Below are positions 6,590 to 14,759 of a stretch of 21,181 nucleotides of DNA, piece after piece (the stretch's first letter is position 1; every line of letters starts with the position of its first letter). The DNA comes from JBAZDC01 sp041654595. GTDB taxonomy: Bacteria; Pseudomonadota; Gammaproteobacteria; Burkholderiales; Burkholderiaceae_B. Position numbers and translations under genes: made by a program. The notes beneath the pieces are model-generated. The model did not search any database and was not told the DNA's origin. It saw only the letters and a program-made list of their open reading frames with translations. The stretch is from positions 1-21,181 of the forward strand of contig CAZKBT010000053.1 in the NCBI GenBank assembly GCA_964551305.1, read 5' to 3'.

Positions 6590-7816
6590 CTAGTTCATGA
6601 ACCATTCCTTCATACGGGCCAGCAAGGTTTTGAAACTGCCGGTCTGTTGAGCGACCTTGCGCCCTCTGGCCCGCTGCACCCTGGCCTCGGTGAGCAAGCC
6701 CATGACGGTCGAAAACCGCGGGTTGTGCATCACGTCGGCCAAACTGCCTTCGTACGCCGGAACACCCACTCGAACAGGCTTGAGGAACACGTCCTCAGCC
6801 AGTTCGATCACGCCGGGCAGCAACGACGTGCCGCCCGTCAACACGACGCCCGAAGCCAAAAGGTCTTCGTATCCCGATTCACGCACGATCTGCTGAACGA
6901 ACGTGAACAACTCCTCCATGCGCGGCTCGATCACCGCGCCAAGCGCCTGGCGCTTGACGTGGCGATTGGGCCGGTCCCCCAATCCAGGCACTTCGATCAA
7001 CTCGTCGGCATTGGCAAGCACCTGCTTGGCAATGCCGTAGCGCAATTTGATTTCCTCGGCATCCGGCGTGGGCGTGCGCAGCATCGCCGCGATGTCGCTG
7101 GTCACCTGATCGCCCGCGATGGGCACGACAGCCGTATGGCGGATCGCGCCGCCGGTGTAGATCGCGACGTCCGTCGTGCCGCCGCCGATATCCACCAGCA
7201 CGACGCCGAGCTCTTTCTCGTCCGACGTCAAGCAAGCCATGCTCGAAGCCAAGGGCTGCAGGATCAGGTCCTGCACTTCCAGCCCGCAGCGCCGCACGCA
7301 CTTGACGATGTTCTGCGCCGCGCTGACCGCGCCGGTCACGATATGCACCCGCACCTCCAGGCGCAAGCCGCTCATCCCGATGGGCTCGCGTATGTCTTCT
7401 TGCGAGTCGACGATGAACTCCTGGGTCAGGACGTGCAGCACCTGCTGGTCGGTCGGAATGTTTACCGCCTTCGCCGTTTCGATCACGCGCGCCACGTCCG
7501 TCGCCGTCACCTCCTTGTCCTTGACGGCCACCATGCCGCTGGAATTGAAGCTGTTGATGTGGCTTCCGGCAATGCCCGTATAGACTTCGCGTATCTTGCA
7601 ATCCGCCATCAGCTCCGCTTCCTCGAGCGCCCTCTGGATGGAGTTGACGGTGGCCTCGATGTTGATGACCACGCCTTTGCGCATGCCCTGGGACTCATGC
7701 TGCCCCAACCCCAGCACCTCGAACTTTCCCTCGGGAAGTATTTCGGCCACGACAGCCACGACTTTGCTGGTGCCGATATCAAGTGCAACGATCAGATCTT
7801 TGATGTCACGAGTCAT
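6590..7816 (-). CDS. ftsA: FtsA, actin-like membrane tether of the Z ring
   Basis: FtsA is a peripheral membrane ATP-binding protein that links FtsZ filaments to the inner membrane and recruits later division proteins. The product has 408 residues, close to the E. coli 420. The actin-fold nucleotide motifs are visible: phosphate 1 DIGTSK (13-18), phosphate 2 DIGGGTTD (209-216) and the adenosine motif TGGTSLLPG (327-335). The SHMA/1C subdomain lies between the first two. The C-terminus SFKTLLARMKEWFMN is the amphipathic helix that inserts in the membrane. The start ATG follows the ftsQ stop by four bases, so the two are probably translationally coupled. A hairpin-rich gap follows before ftsZ. 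Confidence 0.97.
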   Translation of the reverse strand: MTRDIKDLIVALDIGTSKVVAVVAEILPEGKFEVLGLGQHESQGMRKGVVINIEATVNSIQRALEEAELMADCKIREVYTGIAGSHINSFNSSGMVAVKDKEVTATDVARVIETAKAVNIPTDQQVLHVLTQEFIVDSQEDIREPIGMSGLRLEVRVHIVTGAVSAAQNIVKCVRRCGLEVQDLILQPLASSMACLTSDEKELGVVLVDIGGGTTDVAIYTGGAIRHTAVVPIAGDQVTSDIAAMLRTPTPDAEEIKLRYGIAKQVLANADELIEVPGLGDRPNRHVKRQALGAVIEPRMEELFTFVQQIVRESGYEDLLASGVVLTGGTSLLPGVIELAEDVFLKPVRVGVPAYEGSLADVMHNPRFSTVMGLLTEARVQRARGRKVAQQTGSFKTLLARMKEWFMN

Positions 7817-7820
7817 AATT

Positions 7821-8612
7821 TCATTTCACTGAGGTAGAAGGAACGGGAGCCAAGGTCACTGCATAACCATTGGAATAACGTAAATCGGCGCTTTGCATGG
7901 TCCGCCCTTCCAGGCGGGCGACCAGCGTCGGCCAGGTCTGGACGAAACGTTGAATGCGCTCGGCAAAGGGCTGGGCGCCGGAGCGGCCGTGCGGATCCGC
8001 GACGTCGGCCGCCGGATCGCGCCCCAGATTCAGCTGCGTGCCGTCCGAGAGCGTCACGTCCCACGCATAGCGGGGGCTTAGCGTCACCTCCTGGATGCTC
8101 AGGTTCAGCGGCGCGAACCAGCGCGCCAGCTCGGCATAACGCTGCACGACGAGCCGCTCCGAATTCGGCGGGCCGGCCAACTGGGGCAGGGTGACGTCGT
8201 CGTCGAGCTCGCCCTGATTGGCGGAGAACGCCTCGCCCCAGGTATTGATCATCTCGTTCTCGTTCCAGAGCGCCAAGGGCTGCTGCTCTTCGATGCGCAC
8301 GCTCAGCGCGTTGGGCCATACGCGGCGTATCTGGGCGTGACGCACCCAAGGCACCGTCTCGATCAGTTCCTTCACGTCGCGCAGGCCGACCGAGAAGAAA
8401 TTGCCCCGCAACTTGCCGGCAATGGTCGCCCTCACGCTTGCCGGCGAAACGTAGTTCAGCGCGTCGGCCTTCATGGGTTCGATCTGTATGGTGGCGATGG
8501 AAAAGTACGGACGTTGCGCGATCCAGACAAGCCCGCCCGCGGCCATTGCCAATACTGCCAGCAGGGCCAGCATATTCGCAACGACGTTGATGAGGCGGGC
8601 ATCGGTGAACAC
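7821..8612 (-). CDS. ftsQ: FtsQ, divisome bitopic membrane protein
   Basis: FtsQ is an inner membrane protein that joins FtsL and FtsB and regulates septal synthesis by FtsW and FtsI. The 263-residue protein has a short cytoplasmic N-terminus, one transmembrane segment at about 10-32, and a periplasmic POTRA domain at about 37-107 (FSIATIQIEP through PWVRHAQIRRVWPNALSVRIEEQQP). A beta domain follows to about 245. The start is GTG at 8612, four bases after the ddl stop, with GAGGG about nine bases upstream. The first in-frame ATG (codon 14, MLALLAV) would remove part of the transmembrane segment, so GTG is preferred. Confidence 0.93.
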   Translation of the reverse strand: MFTDARLINVVANMLALLAVLAMAAGGLVWIAQRPYFSIATIQIEPMKADALNYVSPASVRATIAGKLRGNFFSVGLRDVKELIETVPWVRHAQIRRVWPNALSVRIEEQQPLALWNENEMINTWGEAFSANQGELDDDVTLPQLAGPPNSERLVVQRYAELARWFAPLNLSIQEVTLSPRYAWDVTLSDGTQLNLGRDPAADVADPHGRSGAQPFAERIQRFVQTWPTLVARLEGRTMQSADLRYSNGYAVTLAPVPSTSVK

Positions 8613-8616
8613 GGTG

Positions 8617-9576
8617 TCAACCCTCGCTGGTCTGCATTTCGGAAGCGCGCACCTTGCAGGATGCGCTGGACAGGATGGCGACGCACAGGTCGGCGTACGT
8701 CATGCCCGCCGCCTTGGCGGCCATCGGAACCAGGGAATGGCTGGTCATGCCCGGCGAGGTATTCATCTCCAGCAGCCATGGCCGGTTCTCGCCGTCGAGC
8801 ATGAAATCCGCGCGCGCCCAGCCTTCGCAGCCCAGCTCGACGTAGGCGCGCTCGGCCAGGCGCTGGATCTCCCGCGTCGAATCCTCGCCAAGATGCGCCG
8901 GGCAGATGTACTGGGTATCGTCCGAAATGTATTTGTGCTCGTAGTCGTAATTGCCGCCGGGCGCGACGATTTCGATGATGGGCAATGCCCGCGCGGACCT
9001 GCCCTTGCCCAGGATCGCGACGGTCAGCTCGCGGCCCGCGATGAACTGCTCGACGAGTACCTGCTCGTCGTACCGGGCGGCCAGGCGATAGGCCGCGCGC
9101 AGCTCGTCGCGGCCGGCCACCTTGGTGATACCCAAGGTCGACCCCTCATGGGGCGGCTTGACGACCAGCGGCAAGCCGACCGCGTCGATGACGCGATCCA
9201 GATCATCCTCGCTTTCGGCGACCGCGTAGGCCGGCGTCGGCAAGCCGGCCTGCAGCCAGACTTTCTTGGTCATGATCTTATCCATGGCCAGACTGGAAGC
9301 CATGGGCCCACTGCCGGTGTAGGGCAGGCCGAGCAGCTCCAGGAACCCCTGTATGACGCCGTCTTCGCCGAAACGGCCGTGCAGCGCGATGAACACGCGC
9401 TCGAACCCTTGAACGGCCAGATCGGACCATGGCGTTTCGCCCGTGTCGAACAGATGGGCATCCACACCGGCGCTGCGCAAGGCATCGCAGACGCCCTTGC
9501 CCGACATTAGCGATACGGCGCGCTCGGCCGACACGCCGCCGTAGAGCACCCCGACTTTTCCGAACTGTTGATTCAT
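8617..9576 (-). CDS. ddl: D-alanine--D-alanine ligase (DdlB type)
   Basis: This cytoplasmic ATP-grasp ligase makes the D-Ala-D-Ala dipeptide that MurF adds to the peptidoglycan precursor. The product has 319 residues, slightly longer than E. coli DdlB (306). The N-terminal GGVSAERAVSL carries the catalytic glutamate (E18). HEGSTLG (143-149) carries the catalytic serine. NYDYEHKY (209-216) is the loop with the tyrosine typical of D-Ala-D-Ala and not D-lactate enzymes. The metal-binding LLEMNTSPGMTSHSLVP is at 268-284. The residue after AER is alanine, where DdlB proteins usually have glutamate (AEREVSL). The ATG overlaps the murC stop as ATGA. Confidence 0.96.
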   Translation of the reverse strand: MNQQFGKVGVLYGGVSAERAVSLMSGKGVCDALRSAGVDAHLFDTGETPWSDLAVQGFERVFIALHGRFGEDGVIQGFLELLGLPYTGSGPMASSLAMDKIMTKKVWLQAGLPTPAYAVAESEDDLDRVIDAVGLPLVVKPPHEGSTLGITKVAGRDELRAAYRLAARYDEQVLVEQFIAGRELTVAILGKGRSARALPIIEIVAPGGNYDYEHKYISDDTQYICPAHLGEDSTREIQRLAERAYVELGCEGWARADFMLDGENRPWLLEMNTSPGMTSHSLVPMAAKAAGMTYADLCVAILSSASCKVRASEMQTSEG

Positions 9577-10973
9577 ACCAATTCTCCTAACTGGGTGGGC
9601 ACCCGGCTGATGGAGCCCGCACCCATGACGATCACCACGTCGCCGTCACGTACAAAATCCAGGATCGCCTGCGGCAGGTCCTTCACGTCTTCGATGAAGA
9701 TCGGCTCGACCTTTCCCGCCACGCGCAAGGCCCGAGAAAGCGCGCGTCCGTCCGCAGCCACCAGCGGCTGCTCGCCCGCGGCATAAACGTCGGTCAGCAG
9801 GACGGCGTCGGCCATGCCCAACACCCGGACGAAATCTTCGAAGCAATCACGCGTGCGCGTGTAGCGATGGGGTTGGAACGCCAGCACGATGCGGCGCTGC
9901 GGCCATGCGCCACGCGCGGCGGCCAGGGTCGCCGCCATTTCCACCGGATGATGGCCGTAGTCGTCGATCAGCGTGAACTGGCCGCCCCCGCCTTTGGCGG
10001 GAAAATCGCCCACCTGCGTAAAGCGGCGGCCGACGCCGTGAAAATTCGCCAGGCCGTCGGCGATAGCCTGGTCGGCGACGCCCAGCTCGGTCGCCACGCT
10101 GATGGCGGCCAGGGCGTTCAGGACATTGTGCCGGCCCGGCAGATTCAGATCGATGGACAGGCTGGGCAATGCGCCGGTCACGCCTTGCCGTTCTACGCCA
10201 AAACGCATGCGCGTTCCTTCCGAACGCACATCGACCGCCCGCACCTGGGCCTCCGTATCGATGCCGTAGGTCGTGATGGGCCGCGATACGAACGGTATGA
10301 TTTCCCTTACATTGGCATCGTCGCTGCAAAGCACCGCGCTGCCGTAGAAAGGCAGGCGCTGCGTAAAATCGATGAATGCGCTTTTCAGACGGGCGACGTC
10401 ATGGCCATAGGTATCCATATGGTCCATATCGATATTGGTGATGACGCCCATCACCGGCAATAGATTCAGGAACGAGGCATCCGATTCGTCGGCTTCGACG
10501 ACGATGAACTCGCCCTGTCCCAACCGGGCATTGGCGCCGGCCGAAGTCAGCCTTCCGCCTATGACGAAGGTCGGATCCAGATCCGCGGCCGCCAGCACGC
10601 TGGCCACCAGGCTGGTGGTGGTCGTCTTCCCGTGCGTGCCCGCCACGGCAATGCCGCGCTTCAAGCGCATCAACTCGGCCAGCATCAACGCGCGCGGCAC
10701 GACCGGGATGCGCGCGGCGCGCGCTGCGATCACCTCGGGGTTGTCGCCGGCTACGGCGGTCGAGGTCACGATCGCCCCCGCGCCCTTGATGTTTTCCGCA
10801 TCGTGGCCGATGGTGATGCGCGCGCCCAATTGCGCCAGCCGGCGCGTGACGGCGCTGTCCTGAATGTCCGAGCCGCTGATGCCGTAGCCCAGGTTCAAAA
10901 GGACCTCCGCGATACCGCTCATTCCCGAGCCGCCGATGCCGACGAAATGGATGCTCTGAATACGATGCTTCAT
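9573..10973 (-). CDS. murC: MurC, UDP-N-acetylmuramate--L-alanine ligase
   Basis: MurC adds L-alanine to UDP-MurNAc in the cytoplasm, the first Mur ligase step. The 466-residue protein has the three-domain Mur ligase layout. The N-terminal Rossmann-like domain starts with HFVGIGGSGMSGIAEVL (9-25). The central ATPase has the P-loop GTHGKTT at 112-118 and VVEADESD at 158-165. The C-terminal domain is recognised by YGHHPVEM and FQPHRYTRT. The start and stop both lie in ATGA overlaps, with murG upstream and ddl downstream, so translation of the three is likely coupled. Confidence 0.97.
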   Translation of the reverse strand: MKHRIQSIHFVGIGGSGMSGIAEVLLNLGYGISGSDIQDSAVTRRLAQLGARITIGHDAENIKGAGAIVTSTAVAGDNPEVIAARAARIPVVPRALMLAELMRLKRGIAVAGTHGKTTTTSLVASVLAAADLDPTFVIGGRLTSAGANARLGQGEFIVVEADESDASFLNLLPVMGVITNIDMDHMDTYGHDVARLKSAFIDFTQRLPFYGSAVLCSDDANVREIIPFVSRPITTYGIDTEAQVRAVDVRSEGTRMRFGVERQGVTGALPSLSIDLNLPGRHNVLNALAAISVATELGVADQAIADGLANFHGVGRRFTQVGDFPAKGGGGQFTLIDDYGHHPVEMAATLAAARGAWPQRRIVLAFQPHRYTRTRDCFEDFVRVLGMADAVLLTDVYAAGEQPLVAADGRALSRALRVAGKVEPIFIEDVKDLPQAILDFVRDGDVVIVMGAGSISRVPTQLGELV

Positions 10974-12043
10974 GAAGGCTCTCCCGCGGCCTGTTCACAT
11001 GTGTCGGCAATACTATGCACCGCATTCGGGCAGGCATGCTCCTGCGCGTGTTGAGCGATCTCCCGCAATTGATCGCGCGTCAGGCCATGCAGCCACCGCG
11101 CGAGCCACGAAGGCGTGAATTCGGCTTGCGGCTGCAGCCATCCGCCATGGCAATCGGTCAGATAGCGCGCATTGGCGGTCTGATGATCGTCGATGGCATG
11201 CGGCAGCGGCACGAACAGCGCCGCCACGCCCGCCGACGATACTTCGGCGACCGTCATCGCGCCCGCCCGGCAAATTACGAGATCCGCTTCGGCATAGCGC
11301 CGAGCCATATCATCGATGAACGCCACGCATTCGGCTTGCACGCCGGCTTGGCGATAGGCCTCGCGCAAGGTTTCCAGATGCCGGGCGCCCGACTGGTGTA
11401 TCACTTCGGGGCGATCCGCCTCGCCGATCAAGGCAAGCGCCTTGGGCACGGTTGCGTTCAGCGCGGCGGCGCCCAGGCTGCCTCCGACGACCAGGACGCG
11501 CAGCCTGCCCTGGCGCTGCGCATAGCGCTCGGCCGGCGGCAACAAAGCGGAAAACTCGTTGCGCACGGGATTGCCCACCATCAGGGCGCCGGGCAAGGCG
11601 CCCGGAAACCCGACCAGTGAAGCGGCGGACAAGCGGGCCAACCAGCGATTAGCCGTGCCCGCGACGGCGTTCTGCTCGTGCACGACCAAGGGAACGCGGC
11701 GCAACGCCGCCACCAGGCCACCCGGAAAGGCGACGTAGCCGCCCATGCCCAGCACCACGTCGGGCCGGACTTCCTTGAAGGCGCGCCAAGCCTGCCTGAC
11801 CGCCCCGATCAACGTAAACGGCAAGCCGGCCAGCGCTTTGAGCCCTTTGCCCCGTACGCCGGAGAACCGCAGCGGCATCAGCGTGATGCCCTGCTCGCGT
11901 ACCAAAGGGCCCTCCATCTTATCCGGATTGCCCAGCCAGGCCACCGTCCAGCCCCTTGCCCGCATTTCATGGGCAACGGCCAGTCCCGGCATGATGTGCC
12001 CGCCCGTGCCGCCCGCCATGATCAGCAATGTAGGCTTGCTCAT
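10970..12043 (-). CDS. murG: MurG, lipid II-forming GlcNAc transferase
   Basis: MurG is a peripheral membrane glycosyltransferase (GT28, GT-B fold) that adds GlcNAc from UDP-GlcNAc to lipid I, giving lipid II. The 357-residue protein shows the N-terminal glycine loop GGTGGH (11-16), the second loop GGSLGA (187-192), CRAGAMTVAE (258-267) and PHAIDDHQ (281-288), which contact the donor nucleotide and sugar. The ATG overlaps the ftsW stop as ATGA. Work on Bordetella pertussis has described MurG as a scaffold for the Mur ligases, including the MurE-MurF fusion, so the same may hold here. Confidence 0.97.
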   Translation of the reverse strand: MSKPTLLIMAGGTGGHIMPGLAVAHEMRARGWTVAWLGNPDKMEGPLVREQGITLMPLRFSGVRGKGLKALAGLPFTLIGAVRQAWRAFKEVRPDVVLGMGGYVAFPGGLVAALRRVPLVVHEQNAVAGTANRWLARLSAASLVGFPGALPGALMVGNPVRNEFSALLPPAERYAQRQGRLRVLVVGGSLGAAALNATVPKALALIGEADRPEVIHQSGARHLETLREAYRQAGVQAECVAFIDDMARRYAEADLVICRAGAMTVAEVSSAGVAALFVPLPHAIDDHQTANARYLTDCHGGWLQPQAEFTPSWLARWLHGLTRDQLREIAQHAQEHACPNAVHSIADTCEQAAGEPS

Positions 12044-13233
12044 GCTCGCTTACCTCGCATCATGCTGCGGTTCTCATGGTCGACGCGCAGCAACAGGGCC
12101 ATGGCGACGAGATTCATCACCATGCCGGAGCCGCCATAACTGACCATCGGCAACGTCAAGCCCTTGGTGGGCAGCAGTCCCAGGCAAACGCCGATATTGA
12201 TGAAGGCCTGCACGCCGAACCATAGCGCCACACCCTGCGCCACCAGGCCGCTGAAGATTCTTTCCATGGCGATGGACTGGCGTCCGATTTCGAATGCGCG
12301 CCATACGACGAACGCAAACAAGGCGATCAAGCCGATCACGCCCACGAAACCCAATTCTTCTCCGATCACCGCGACGATGAAATCGGTGTGCGCCTCCGGC
12401 AGGTAATGCAGCTTCTCGACGCTGGACCCCAGCCCCACGCCGAACCACTCGCCGCGGCCCAGCGCAATCAGGGAATGCGAAAGCTGGTAGGCGCTGCCGT
12501 AGGTATTCTCCGGATTCCATGGATCCAGGTAGACGAACAGGCGCTCGCGGCGCCACGGCGACAGCCAGATCAAGGCCAGGAAGCTGCACACCATGATGCC
12601 CAGCAGGCTGGAAAACAGCTTTCCGTTGATGCCGCCGATGAACAGAATGCCCACCGCGATCGCGACGATCACCATGAAAGCGCCCAGGTCGGGCTCCAGC
12701 AATAACAGTATGCCCACGACCGCCAGCGCGCACGCCATCGGCATGAAACCGCGCAGGAAGCTCTGCAAATGCTCTTGCTTGCGCACCGCGTAGTCCGCCG
12801 CGAACAATAGAATCGCGACTTTCATCAATTCCGACGGCTGGAAGTTCACCGGCCCCAGCGGCAGCCAGCGGCGCGCGCCGTTGACTTCGCGGCCCAGGCC
12901 GGGCACCAGCACGATCAGCAACAACAAAATGGAAAACAGGAACAAAGGCACGGCCAACTTTTGCCATGCCCTCATGGGCAGGCTCAAGGCGAACATGGCG
13001 CACAGCAGGCCCACGGCAGTGAACGCCCCGTGACGGATCACGAAATAATAGCGCCCATATGTGGAATAGCGGGGCCCGTCGGCCAGCGCGATCGAGGCCG
13101 AATACACCATGAGCAAGCCGAACAGCACCATGGTCGTCGCCGCGACGATCAACGCGACGTCGAAGCTCGGCATCGTCGTGCGGCCGGGACGCACGGCATT
13201 CACGCCGGAGGTCAGTTCAGCGAACAGGCTCAT
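12040..13233 (-). CDS. ftsW: FtsW, septal peptidoglycan glycosyltransferase (SEDS family)
   Basis: FtsW is the multi-pass SEDS polymerase that, with FtsI, builds septal glycan strands from lipid II. The 397-residue protein begins MSLFAELTSG and has about ten hydrophobic segments. Family landmarks are NGARRWLPLGPVNFQPSEL (118-136), EPDLGAFM (180-187), the HTDFI segment with the essential aspartate (D284), GEELGF, and PTKGLTLPMVSYGGSG (355-370). The frame extends 32 codons further upstream, but that part is out of frame within murD. The ATG at 13233 has GGAG five bases upstream and overlaps the murD stop as ATGA, which fixes the start. Confidence 0.97.
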   Translation of the reverse strand: MSLFAELTSGVNAVRPGRTTMPSFDVALIVAATTMVLFGLLMVYSASIALADGPRYSTYGRYYFVIRHGAFTAVGLLCAMFALSLPMRAWQKLAVPLFLFSILLLLIVLVPGLGREVNGARRWLPLGPVNFQPSELMKVAILLFAADYAVRKQEHLQSFLRGFMPMACALAVVGILLLLEPDLGAFMVIVAIAVGILFIGGINGKLFSSLLGIMVCSFLALIWLSPWRRERLFVYLDPWNPENTYGSAYQLSHSLIALGRGEWFGVGLGSSVEKLHYLPEAHTDFIVAVIGEELGFVGVIGLIALFAFVVWRAFEIGRQSIAMERIFSGLVAQGVALWFGVQAFINIGVCLGLLPTKGLTLPMVSYGGSGMVMNLVAMALLLRVDHENRSMMRGKRA

Positions 13234-14759
13234 TCGATCTCCCCCCTGTCCAATGCCAGCTCGCGCACCTCGTCCACGAAGACCTGGCCGCGGTGCGGAT
13301 AATTCTTGAACATGTCCATGCTGGCGCATGCGGGCGACAACAGGACCATATCACCGGCCTGGGCCAGCTCGAACGCCTGCCGCACGGCCTGCGCCATTGA
13401 ATCGGCGCGCGACATCGGCACGTCGGCCGGTCGCAAGGCCTGGGCGATCGCCTCGGCATCCTGGCCTATCAACACGACCGCGCGCGCGGCGTTGCGCGCC
13501 GCCCGGGTCAGCAAGGAAAAATCCTGGCCCTTGCCCAGGCCGCCGGCAATCAACACTACCTTCTTTTCCGAACCTTCCAGCGCCGCCACCGTGGCGCCGA
13601 CGTTGGTGCCCTTGCTGTCATTGACGAATTCGACCTCGGCTATGGCGCGCACGAACTCCATCCTGTGCGGTTCGCCGGCATATTCCCGCATGGCGCGCAA
13701 CATGCCCGCCCAGCCCAGCTCCAGGCTGCGTCCCAAGGCCAGGGCCGCCAGCGCGTTCAGCGCATTGTGCGCACCCCGGACGCGAAGCGCGTCGGACGGC
13801 ATCAAGCGCGTGACGCGGCCCGGATTCCTGACCAGCTCGGCCTGCCCTTTCTTGCGGCGTCCCGACGAAACCGGCACATCGAAATCCTGCGCTTCGCTCG
13901 CCGTCAGCCAGATCATGCCGCCGCTGTTCTCCAACCCCAGGTCGCCCTCCAGCTCGGGCACGCCCAGGCCGAACGACCGGACTTCCGGCGCATTCAGGCG
14001 CGGCACCATCGCCGCCACCAAGGGATCGTCGCGATTGACCACGGCCACGCGCGCGGACTGCAATATCCTGCTCTTGGCCCGCGCATAGGCCTGCATGTCG
14101 CCATGCCAATCCAGATGATCCTGCGTCACGTTCAGCACGACGGCGGCATCGGGACGCAGGCTGCGCAACGTTTCCAACTGGAAGCTCGACAACTCCAGGA
14201 CCCATACGTCGGGCAGCGCATTGTCGTCCAGCGCGTGGCCCAGCGCGGTCAACGCGGCCGGACCGATGTTGCCGGCGCTCATCGCGCTCAGGCCCGAGGC
14301 CAGCACCGCCTGCCGCGTCATGGCCGTGACGGTCGTCTTGCCGTTGGTTCCGGTTACCGCCAGCATTTTGGGCTCGTACCCCTGCGTCGCCATGTCCGAC
14401 AAGGCGCGGGCGAAAAGCTCGATTTCCCCGATCACGTCGATATCGCGTTCGGCAGCCATTGCCAGGAAGCCGGCGACCGGCTCCTGGTTCGGCGCCAGGC
14501 CGGGACTCAGCACGATCGTGTGCACGTCTTCCAGGGCATCGGCGCTCAATGCGTCCGGACCGAAACGCCGATCCTCGCCGGCGTCCTCCGCCTGATCGAG
14601 CAAGGCCCGCAAGCCCGCGGGCTCGCTGCGCGTGTCGACCAGCCGCAATCTTGCCCCGTGGCGCGCGCACCAGACGGCGGCCGCCACGCCGGTCTCGCCC
14701 AGCCCCAGGATCATGGTCAGGCCATCGACGCGCAACGAGGGGAAAGAATATGTCGTCAT
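13230..14759 (-). CDS. murD: MurD, UDP-MurNAc-L-alanine--D-glutamate ligase
   Basis: MurD adds D-glutamate to UDP-MurNAc-L-Ala in the cytoplasm. With the ATG at 14759 (MTTYSFPSLR) the product has 509 residues, about 70 more than E. coli MurD (438). The N-terminal nucleotide-binding domain has ILGLGETGVA (17-26). The P-loop GTNGKTT is at 137-143, and RGAHNALNALAAL at 328-340 is the central-domain histidine motif. The C-terminal domain has NDSKGTN and SPACASMD. Part of the extra length is a basic insertion at about 288-320, including SSGRRKKGQAELVRNPGR, in the central domain. A longer MurD is, as far as I recall, usual in Burkholderiales. The upstream frame extension lies inside mraY and is discarded, because the ATG overlaps the mraY stop as ATGA. 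Confidence 0.96.
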   Translation of the reverse strand: MTTYSFPSLRVDGLTMILGLGETGVAAAVWCARHGARLRLVDTRSEPAGLRALLDQAEDAGEDRRFGPDALSADALEDVHTIVLSPGLAPNQEPVAGFLAMAAERDIDVIGEIELFARALSDMATQGYEPKMLAVTGTNGKTTVTAMTRQAVLASGLSAMSAGNIGPAALTALGHALDDNALPDVWVLELSSFQLETLRSLRPDAAVVLNVTQDHLDWHGDMQAYARAKSRILQSARVAVVNRDDPLVAAMVPRLNAPEVRSFGLGVPELEGDLGLENSGGMIWLTASEAQDFDVPVSSGRRKKGQAELVRNPGRVTRLMPSDALRVRGAHNALNALAALALGRSLELGWAGMLRAMREYAGEPHRMEFVRAIAEVEFVNDSKGTNVGATVAALEGSEKKVVLIAGGLGKGQDFSLLTRAARNAARAVVLIGQDAEAIAQALRPADVPMSRADSMAQAVRQAFELAQAGDMVLLSPACASMDMFKNYPHRGQVFVDEVRELALDRGEIE

